The position numbers and the translations under genes are program-made. Positions 1 to 4,275 of a stretch of DNA of 6,797 bases are shown here, piece after piece. Source of the DNA: Methanocella_A sp035319305 (GTDB taxonomy: Archaea; Halobacteriota; Methanocellia; Methanocellales; Methanocellaceae); contig DATHCY010000172.1 of assembly GCA_035319305.1 (NCBI GenBank), forward strand, positions 1 to 6,797, given 5' to 3'. Position 1 is the first letter of the stretch; each line of letters starts with the position of its first letter. Under the pieces are notes generated by a model that made no database searches, was not told where the DNA came from, and saw only the letters and a list, made by a program, of their open reading frames with translations.

Positions 1-431
1 CTGAGCTCTGACTCGTACTGCGATTTTTCAAATACAAACCGTAAACTGCTATAATCTACTGGATTACTTCTCCATTCTGTCGTTTCCCATGGGTTGAAGA
101 AATCGCTCCAGGTTATGTCTTTATCTGTCACCGAGATCTTCACATACATCGGGTTGCAGTCGAGATCACCGCAAACGCATCGAAGTACGGGAATCCGGCC
201 TCCGTATTTTGCTGGGTAATACGGGTGAGGATCGTCTAGTAGGTGTTTCGAAGGATACAATGAAGTCAACACCGACAGACCCTCGTAATTTCTAGGTTCT
301 GATTGTCGGCTCTCTGTCTCTCTGATTATGTTAATCAAGCTGCTGCCATTGATCTTTATCTCGATGATGTCCTCCATACCATGTAATGGGCATTCGTGAT
401 CCCGGATAATGTTTATTTTGATCGAATCCAT
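1..431 (-). CDS. Uncharacterised small protein with CxCx4C cluster and WSDF motif (C-terminus cut by window edge)
   Basis: An open frame of 143 codons runs from an ATG at 431-429 to the left edge without a stop, so the 3' end is missing. Residues 22-40 read IIEIKINGSSLINIIRETE, followed by a low-similarity middle, then C85-x-C87-x4-C92 in LRCVCGDLDCNPM, then ITWSDFFNPW (106-115), DYSSLRFVFEKSQYE (126-140). From memory this order (I-x-ING..L..IRE, a C-x-C-G-x-x-x-C core, V-x-W-S-D-F, then a W/DYS..-F-V-F-x4-Y tail) matches a family of bacterial hypothetical proteins of unknown function. If so, only a short C-terminal piece is missing. No signal peptide or membrane segment is visible. It starts 19 bp after the proS stop codon, without a clear Shine-Dalgarno sequence, so co-transcription with proS is plausible. 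Met19 (codon 377-375) is an alternative start, nearer to where the recognisable family region begins. The stretch is clearly more AT-rich than proS and uses ATA, AGA, CTA and TTA codons, which hints at transfer. The three cysteines could bind a metal; that is inference. Confidence 0.72.
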   Translation of the reverse strand, partial: MDSIKINIIRDHECPLHGMEDIIEIKINGSSLINIIRETESRQSEPRNYEGLSVLTSLYPSKHLLDDPHPYYPAKYGGRIPVLRCVCGDLDCNPMYVKISVTDKDITWSDFFNPWETTEWRSNPVDYSSLRFVFEKSQYESEL

Positions 432-444
432 GAAGATCGGCGTA

Positions 445-465
445 GCCAGGTCAGTAAGACCTGGC
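445..465 (-). repeat. Perfect 8-bp hairpin spanning the proS stop codon
   Basis: GCCAGGTC (445-452) and GACCTGGC (458-465) are exact reverse complements around the 5-nt spacer AGTAA, and the proS stop codon (451-453) lies inside the structure. There is no T-run on the downstream side in the proS direction, so it is a poor classical terminator. It could protect the 3' end of the message, or influence translation of the gene that starts 14 nt further on. Confidence 0.55.
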
Positions 466-1875
466 CATCGTAATAATTCTATCAGTCAGCTTGCCGCAAA
501 CCGGACACTTCCCCGCGCCTTTTAAGGTCTGAGGAATGCCCAGGAGCTTGCAGTTGACCTTGTTCTCCATCTCCAGCCCGCAGGCCTTTTCGCCGCACCA
601 GGGTAGAGCGGCCCAGCCGTCCTCTACCTGCTCTTTCGCCTCGTCCAGCGTCTCGCAGGCCTTGATTCTGGCTATCATAGCCTCCCGGGTCTTCTCCAGC
701 ATCTCCGCCTGGAAGTCCAGCAACTTCCCCCTGACGGTCTCGAGCAGCCCGTCCATCGAAACAGACTCCTTTTTACCGTCCCTCCTGACTAGCACCACCG
801 AGTTGTTCTTCAGGTCCCTGGGACCGATCTCGATGCGGAATGGCACGCCCTTCATCTCCCATTTATAGTATTTTGCGCCGGGACGCTCGTCGGCATCATC
901 GATGATCGAGCTAATGCCGGCGACCTTCAGGATCTCCCTGACCTTCCCGCAGGCTTCCCTCACGCTCGCTTCCTCCTTCTTGAAGACGATTGGGATGATG
1001 ACGACCTGGGTGGGCGAGGCGTTTGGTGGCAGAACCAAGCCTTTGTTGTCGCCGTGGATGCCGATTAGCGCGGCGATGCATCGCTCGGAGATGCCATAGC
1101 ATGTCTGGTTGGCGTACTCCTGCTCGCCGGCGGAGTTCTCAAATTTGATCTCGAACGTCTTCGCGAACCGGGTGCCGAGCATGTGTACGGTGCCTGCCTG
1201 CAGCGATTTTCCGTCCGGCATCATAGCATCGAAGGCCATCGTGTAATCGGCGCCGGGGAACTTATCCCAGTCCGGCCTCTGATGTACTACGCACGGAACC
1301 GCCAGCTTTGTGTAAAATTCGGCGTAGAGCTCCATCGCATCCCGTACCTGCCTCTCCGCGTCCTCCCTGGTCGCGTGTACAGTGTGAGCCTCCTTGAAAG
1401 AGGTGATCTCCCGCAACCGGATCAGGGGCCGGGTATGCTTAGTCTCGCAGCGGAAGGTATTGACGATCTGATACAGCTTCAGCGGTAGGTCTGCGTGCGA
1501 TCTGACCCACAGCTTATACATCGGATAGATTGCCGTCTCGCTGGTCGGCCGCAGCGCCAAGGGAATCTCAAGCTCGGTGAGTCCGCCATGAGTCACCCAA
1601 TATACTTCATCCTCGAATCCCTTGATATGCTCCGCTTCTTTTAATAATTCAGGCCTCGGGATGAGCATCGGGAAGTAGGTCTCCTGGTGGTCGACGTCCA
1701 TGAGGTCCCGCAGCATGCCATAGACCTTCTTACGGATAGAAAAGCCGAACGGGTACCATACGTAGATGCCTTTGATCGGATAGCGGACGTCCATAATCTG
1801 CGCCATCATCAGCAATTCGTTGTACCATTCGCTAAAGTTGTCCTTCGGTGGCAGCGTTTTCGACTCTTCTACCAT
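451..1875 (-). CDS. proS: Proline--tRNA ligase, archaeal/eukaryotic type
   Basis: Cytoplasmic class II aminoacyl-tRNA synthetase that activates proline with ATP and charges tRNA-Pro. From the ATG at 1875 it is 474 residues, the usual length for the archaeal type, which lacks the bacterial editing insertion. The catalytic domain is about residues 15-285. It shows the motif 1 region ending in QETYFPMLIPRPEL (64-77), the TxE element in RPTSETA (109-115), motif 2 as FRCETKHTRPLIRLREI (141-157), and GISER (261-265) followed by GDNKGLVLPP (275-284) around motif 3. The anticodon-binding domain follows (about 288-385). The C-terminal domain has cysteines 427, 432, 457 and 460 suited to bind zinc, and ends in the tyrosine typical of this subgroup. 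The frame could also begin at a GTG (1887), but that GTG is part of AGGTGA (1889-1884), which sits 8 nt before the ATG as a good ribosome-binding site, so 1875 is preferred. It is transcribed away from the pirin genes, and a small CxCx4C gene follows after 19 bp. Confidence 0.97.
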   Translation of the reverse strand: MVEESKTLPPKDNFSEWYNELLMMAQIMDVRYPIKGIYVWYPFGFSIRKKVYGMLRDLMDVDHQETYFPMLIPRPELLKEAEHIKGFEDEVYWVTHGGLTELEIPLALRPTSETAIYPMYKLWVRSHADLPLKLYQIVNTFRCETKHTRPLIRLREITSFKEAHTVHATREDAERQVRDAMELYAEFYTKLAVPCVVHQRPDWDKFPGADYTMAFDAMMPDGKSLQAGTVHMLGTRFAKTFEIKFENSAGEQEYANQTCYGISERCIAALIGIHGDNKGLVLPPNASPTQVVIIPIVFKKEEASVREACGKVREILKVAGISSIIDDADERPGAKYYKWEMKGVPFRIEIGPRDLKNNSVVLVRRDGKKESVSMDGLLETVRGKLLDFQAEMLEKTREAMIARIKACETLDEAKEQVEDGWAALPWCGEKACGLEMENKVNCKLLGIPQTLKGAGKCPVCGKLTDRIITMARSY

Positions 1876-1883
1876 ACTTCTAT

Positions 1884-1889
1884 TCACCT
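1884..1889 (-). promoter_or_regulatory. Ribosome-binding site of proS
   Basis: AGGTGA, complementary to the archaeal 16S rRNA 3' end, lies 8 nt before the ATG at 1875. It contains the upstream GTG codon, and so decides in favour of the ATG start. Confidence 0.7.
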
Positions 1890-1893
1890 ATTA

Positions 1894-1917
1894 TGTCAGC
1901 CTAATAGGCTGTCAGCC
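1894..1917 (-). repeat. Overlapping direct and inverted repeats in the proS leader
   Basis: On the plus strand TGTCAGCC occurs twice (1894-1901 and 1910-1917), 16 bp apart. Between and overlapping them is the 13-bp palindrome AGCCTA-A-TAGGCT (1898-1910), and GGCT-GTC-AGCC (1907-1917) forms a second inverted repeat. The segment lies between the predicted proS transcription start and its ribosome-binding site. The inverted repeats share the GGCT arm, so they could form alternative small hairpins or serve as a protein-binding site. The repeats are visible; the role is inference. Confidence 0.5.
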
Positions 1918-1931
1918 ATAATAAGCTTTGT

Positions 1932-1954
1932 ATTATTTAAGATATTTCGCGAAA
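1932..1954 (-). promoter_or_regulatory. Archaeal promoter of proS (TATA box with adjacent palindrome)
   Basis: On the minus strand CTTAAATAAT (1941-1932) is a good archaeal TATA box. Transcription starting about 25 nt downstream would begin near 1911, giving a leader of roughly 36 nt that contains the AGGTGA site. Directly upstream, where the BRE and any operator would lie, is the perfect palindrome TTTCGCGAAA (1945-1954). The same ten bases CTTAAATAAT precede the RAM-domain gene at 3892-3901. Confidence 0.6.
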
Positions 1955-1998
1955 CACCCTGACTTAAACGTACGCTCGACTAAACAGGAAAACACAAA

Positions 1999-2008
1999 TT
2001 TTTTTTTT
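1999..2008 (+). other. Ten-T tract in the divergent intergenic region
   Basis: Ten consecutive T residues on the plus strand. Archaeal RNA polymerase often terminates at such tracts, so it could stop plus-strand transcripts running antisense to proS before they enter the pirin genes. No plus-strand gene lies just upstream, so it may simply be flexible or curved promoter DNA. Confidence 0.3.
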
Positions 2009-2020
2009 GACAACGGCAGG

Positions 2021-2068
2021 TGATAGTCTATCAATTACCAGTGATTCTTGGGGTCTGCTGAATTCAGC
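2021..2068. repeat. Two perfect palindromes upstream of the first pirin gene
   Basis: TGATAG-T-CTATCA (2021-2033) and GCTGAATTCAGC (2057-2068) are perfect inverted repeats, about 73-120 bp before the preferred start codon at 2141. A weak TATA-like TTTAT (2086-2090) lies between them and the gene; it would place transcription initiation near 2113. They are candidate operator sites. Short palindromes occur by chance, so confidence in function is low. Confidence 0.35.
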
Positions 2069-2140
2069 TGTTCCTATCGGGCATCTTTATCACCGTAAAC
2101 ACCTATCATGATTAGTGTTCGCATGTATTTTCAGACCGGT

Positions 2141-2860
2141 ATGATCAAGGTTAGAAGCCCGGATTCCATCTACCAGGCGCGCGGCGATATCGAGCATGGC
2201 GCGTTCTATGGACGATGGCACTTTTCCTTTGGGGGATATTATGATCCTGAGTATATGCAGTTCGGACCGCTGCGCGTTTTCAATGACGATACTTTGTCGC
2301 CCGGTGCCGTCTGGCCGCTCCACTATCACGAGGAGATCGAGGTGGTGACTTATTGCGCGGAAGGCGTGTTCCGACATGCTGACCAGCACGGCGAGGGCGG
2401 CCTGCTGCGAAAGGGCTGGGTGCAGCACACGACCGTCGGCAGCGGCATGTACCATTCGGAAATCAACGCGAGTCAGACGGAGCCCATGCGCTTCATACAG
2501 ATGTGGTTCCTGCCTGCCAAGCCCGGGCTGAAGCCCTCGACGGAGCAGAAGACGGTCGGCCCGGAGGAACGTGCGGATCGTCTGTTGCCGCTCATCTCGA
2601 ACAGCGTCAGGGGCGCCCTGCGCATATGTCAGGACGTCGCAGTATTTTCATCTCACCTCTCCAACGGTCGCTCAGTCACGCACATGGGTAGGTCGGGCCG
2701 GGGCGCATACCTATACGTGCTTCAAGGAGGGCCTGTTGTCCTGAACGGCCGTACGCGAGTACCAGCGCTCGGGGCGGCCATGATCCCGGCCGAGCCTGAG
2801 CTGACTATCCAGGCGCAGGGCGACAGCGCAGAGATCCTTCTCGTCGACGTCCCGCTATGA
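2141..2860 (+). CDS. Pirin-family bicupin protein with intact metal site
   Basis: A cytoplasmic protein of the short pirin/YhhW type (239 residues from the ATG at 2141). Members bind a metal, usually iron, in the N-terminal cupin; some have quercetin 2,3-dioxygenase activity in vitro and others act as regulators, so the substrate here is unknown. The start of the fold (WHFSFGGYYDPE, 26-37; FGPLRVFNDD, 41-50) is typical. The metal ligands are all present: H61 and H63 in PLHYHEEIEVVTY, H105 and E107 in GMYHSEIN. The C-terminal cupin spans about 130-239 (GGPVVLNG and a final ILLVDVPL). The frame extends up to an ATG at 2108, adding 11 residues. The family normally begins at the MIKVR equivalent, and the downstream paralog begins with AITVR at the same place, so 2141 is preferred. 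Neither start has a strong ribosome-binding site. A paralog follows 124 bp downstream on the same strand. Confidence 0.9.
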   Translation: MIKVRSPDSIYQARGDIEHGAFYGRWHFSFGGYYDPEYMQFGPLRVFNDDTLSPGAVWPLHYHEEIEVVTYCAEGVFRHADQHGEGGLLRKGWVQHTTVGSGMYHSEINASQTEPMRFIQMWFLPAKPGLKPSTEQKTVGPEERADRLLPLISNSVRGALRICQDVAVFSSHLSNGRSVTHMGRSGRGAYLYVLQGGPVVLNGRTRVPALGAAMIPAEPELTIQAQGDSAEILLVDVPL

Positions 2861-2911
2861 TCACCGTCGTGCGGACGCCATATACTCGGAACCGCGAAGG
2901 CATAGCCCGGC

Positions 2912-2917
2912 TTTTTT
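2912..2917 (+). terminator. T-tract after the first pirin gene
   Basis: Six T residues directly after a GC-rich AGCCCGGC stretch, 52 bp past the stop codon at 2860. A T-tract of this kind is sufficient for archaeal termination. The overlapping TTTTTAATAT could instead act as a TATA box for the second pirin gene. Confidence 0.35.
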
Positions 2918-2942
2918 AATATGATTTCATGCTGTAGAGAAT

Positions 2943-2952
2943 GCATATATGC
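2943..2952 (+). promoter_or_regulatory. Candidate TATA box of the second pirin gene
   Basis: The perfect palindrome GCATATATGC is a plausible TATA element centred 37 bp before the GTG start at 2985, predicting a leader of about 10-12 nt. No Shine-Dalgarno sequence precedes that GTG, which fits a short-leader message. It is an inference from sequence only. Confidence 0.35.
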
Positions 2953-2984
2953 GATCAGATGCCAACTTATGCTGAGTTGTTGTC

Positions 2985-3725
2985 GTGGCGATCACTGTCA
3001 GGCAGGCAAAGGACGTATACCAAGTCAACGCACGGATCGAGAACGGCACCTTCAACGGCAAGTGGCACTTCTCGTTCGACAACTACTACGACTACGATAA
3101 AATGGGCTTCGGTCCGCTCAAATCCTTTAACGATAATCTCTTCTCGCCCGGTGCATCATATCCGGTCCAATTCCGACGGGACTTTGAGCTGGTCACATAC
3201 TGCGCGACAGGCGAATACCAGTTCATCGCTGAAGGAGGCAAATACTCCTCCCTAAAAAAAGGCTGGACACTGATGGCGACCATGGGAAAAGGGCTGCACT
3301 ACAGGGAAGTCAATCCCAGGACTGACATGCCCTCTAGAGTGATCCAGATGTGGTTTCTGCCCGGCACGATGGGACTCCCCCCGGAATTCATCCAAAAATC
3401 GACGGATAGAGATGCCAGGATCAATCACTTCAACCCGGTCGTCTCGAACCATCATCATGGCTCGTTGAAAATACACCAGGACGTCTCAGTTTTCGCCTGT
3501 TACCTGAAAAAAGAGGCCCCGCTGCTGCACCAGTTCCGAGCCCGCAACGCATATTTCTATGTGATAGAAGGCGGACCGGTAATGCTGAACGGCAGAGAAA
3601 TTCCGCCATTCGCCGCGGCCAAAATAGACGGAGAGCCGATCATCCGCCTCGAAGCGCTGGCCGACGCTGAAATCCTAATGGTCGACATGCCAGGAAAGAC
3701 CGTTCAACGAAAGGAAATCAGATGA
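2985..3725 (+). CDS. Pirin-family paralog that has lost its metal ligands
   Basis: 246 residues, clearly a paralog of the gene just upstream: both share R/KWHFSF, a YYD turn, MxFGPL, FND, VTYCA.G, IQMWFLPG or close variants, QDV.VF, and GGPV.LNGR in the same order. The metal site is altered. The H-x-H of the upstream protein (PLHYHEE) is Q62-F-R64 here (PVQFRRD), and the later H-x-E is Y106-R-E108 (GLHYREVN). Only the glutamate is kept; a histidine (H105) sits one position early. A classical pirin iron site therefore cannot form, and dioxygenase activity is unlikely. The frame is intact and the core well conserved, so this is not an obvious pseudogene. It may have become a partner subunit, a ligand-binding protein or a regulator. 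An extra HHH occurs in SNHHHGSLKIHQDV (about 149-162). The GTG at 2985 is the only usual start codon after the upstream in-frame stop TGA at 2973-2975. Confidence 0.88.
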   Translation: MAITVRQAKDVYQVNARIENGTFNGKWHFSFDNYYDYDKMGFGPLKSFNDNLFSPGASYPVQFRRDFELVTYCATGEYQFIAEGGKYSSLKKGWTLMATMGKGLHYREVNPRTDMPSRVIQMWFLPGTMGLPPEFIQKSTDRDARINHFNPVVSNHHHGSLKIHQDVSVFACYLKKEAPLLHQFRARNAYFYVIEGGPVMLNGREIPPFAAAKIDGEPIIRLEALADAEILMVDMPGKTVQRKEIR

Positions 3726-3824
3726 TACCAGTATTCTCGTGTTTGTATTTTGCGCCGCCCCACGGAAAAGGCAAGGAGCAAGATAGCACGACCAACCCCA
3801 TATACAACCGCCAAACGAGCATGA

Positions 3825-3830
3825 AGGTGA
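3825..3830 (+). promoter_or_regulatory. Strong Shine-Dalgarno-like site before a mini-ORF
   Basis: AGGTGA followed by GGTG, ending at the ATG at 3835. This is one of the best ribosome-binding-site matches in the window, yet it serves no long reading frame; only the 21-codon ORF follows it. Confidence 0.35.
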
Positions 3831-3834
3831 GGTG

Positions 3835-3900
3835 ATGGAGGATCAGGGTGAACTGACTGCCACACATGCTTATGGGCCGCCTCTGGCAACCCTTAAATAA
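3835..3900 (+). CDS. Possible 21-residue mini-ORF or leader peptide
   Basis: ATG to TAA encodes a 21-residue peptide beginning MEDQGELTATHAYGPP. It is preceded by AGGTGAGGTG ending directly at the start codon. It lies between the second pirin gene and the RAM-domain gene, and its stop codon falls inside the TTAAATAA TATA box of the latter. The peptide resembles nothing I recognise. The ribosome-binding site is the only positive evidence, and a chance ORF of this length is likely. Confidence 0.22.
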   Translation: MEDQGELTATHAYGPPLATLK

Positions 3901-3901
3901 T
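3892..3901 (+). promoter_or_regulatory. TATA box of the RAM-domain gene
   Basis: CTTAAATAAT, identical over ten bases to the proS TATA box on the other strand (1941-1932). Initiation about 25 nt downstream would fall near 3922, leaving a very short leader before the ATG at 3930 that includes GGTG (3921-3924) as a partial ribosome-binding site. Confidence 0.6.
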
Positions 3902-3929
3902 CAAGCGATCATTATTCTTTGGTGTTTAA

Positions 3930-4160
3930 ATGGTAATTGGCGTCACCATGATCAACGTGGTTCCCGGGGAAGAACGCACTGTATACAATGAGCTGACCAA
4001 GATATCGGGCGTTCGTGAAGTGTTCCATGTGTTTGGCGAGTACGATTTTATATCGGTCATTGATGTGAGTGGTCTATCCGATATTAATAAGGCCGTTGAT
4101 ATGGTCCGGGAGATCGAAGGGGTTACGGCGACCAAGACGATCATCGGCGCTGAGCTTTAA
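3930..4160 (+). CDS. Stand-alone RAM (Lrp/AsnC effector-binding) domain protein
   Basis: A complete 76-residue protein equal to one RAM domain, the amino-acid-binding half of Lrp/AsnC regulators, without the N-terminal helix-turn-helix. The pattern is characteristic: a first strand VIGVTMINVVPGEE (2-15), helix VYNELTKISGVREVFHV (18-34), the family signature FGEYDFISVIDV (35-46), helix DINKAVDMVREIEGV (50-64) and a last strand TATKTIIGAEL (66-76). It probably forms dimers or larger rings that bind a small ligand such as an amino acid at the subunit interface. With no DNA-binding domain it must act through a partner, for example a full-length Lrp family protein, or as a ligand-responsive subunit. 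Start ATG 3930 has GGTG 5 nt upstream and a TATA box 30 bp upstream. It sits 115 bp before the KefB-type antiporter gene, with a T-tract between them, so it is probably its own transcript. The ligand is unknown. Confidence 0.9.
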   Translation: MVIGVTMINVVPGEERTVYNELTKISGVREVFHVFGEYDFISVIDVSGLSDINKAVDMVREIEGVTATKTIIGAEL

Positions 4161-4172
4161 CCTTTTTTGGTT
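4159..4172 (+). terminator. T-tract terminator after the RAM-domain gene
   Basis: Six T residues (4163-4168) begin 2 nt after the stop codon TAA and are flanked by AACC and GGTT. Archaeal transcription commonly stops at such tracts, and this would separate the RAM gene from the antiporter gene. Confidence 0.45.
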
Positions 4173-4246
4173 GACGACTAAGGGCTCGCCGCCGCAGCTC
4201 TCCATTTTATGGGTTTTCAAACCAGAAGCTTATTCTAACATATGGT

Positions 4247-4260
4247 CAGTCAATTGACTG
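4247..4260. promoter_or_regulatory. Perfect 14-bp palindrome before the antiporter gene (candidate operator)
   Basis: CAGTCAATTGACTG is an exact 14-bp palindrome ending 5 nt before the AGGTGAT ribosome-binding site of the antiporter gene. AT-rich TATA-like stretches (TTTTAT at 4205-4210, TTATTCTA at 4230-4237) lie just upstream, so the palindrome would lie in the early leader or at the transcription start. A dimeric regulator could bind it as a roadblock. It may also be chance. Confidence 0.4.
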
Positions 4261-4265
4261 GCTAC

Positions 4266-4272
4266 AGGTGAT
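4266..4272 (+). promoter_or_regulatory. Ribosome-binding site of the antiporter gene
   Basis: AGGTGAT matches the complement of the archaeal 16S rRNA 3' end and lies 3 nt before the GTG at 4276. This supports the GTG as the true start. Confidence 0.6.
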
Positions 4273-4275
4273 CTG

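Noticed and set aside
536..868. 110-codon plus-strand open frame (and further frames at 902-1099, 911-1102, 1183-1488, 1687-1962)
   Set aside because: They lie wholly or mostly inside proS, which is certain from its motifs; their translations are low-complexity serine/proline/arginine shadows.
2108..2140. N-terminal extension of the first pirin protein from ATG 2108
   Set aside because: The 11 extra residues have no counterpart in the adjacent paralog or in the usual pirin N-terminus, and no ribosome-binding site precedes this ATG; it is kept only as an alternative start.
2090..2455. 121-codon minus-strand frame over the first pirin gene
   Set aside because: Antisense shadow; the plus-strand frame has a full pirin signature with all metal ligands.
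2985..3725. Second pirin copy as a pseudogene
   Set aside because: The frame is uninterrupted over the full family length and the fold-defining residues are kept; only the metal ligands are changed.
3704..3889. 61-codon minus-strand frame in the gap before the RAM gene
   Set aside because: Overlaps the end of the second pirin gene, has no ribosome-binding site or recognisable domain, and runs against the local direction of transcription.
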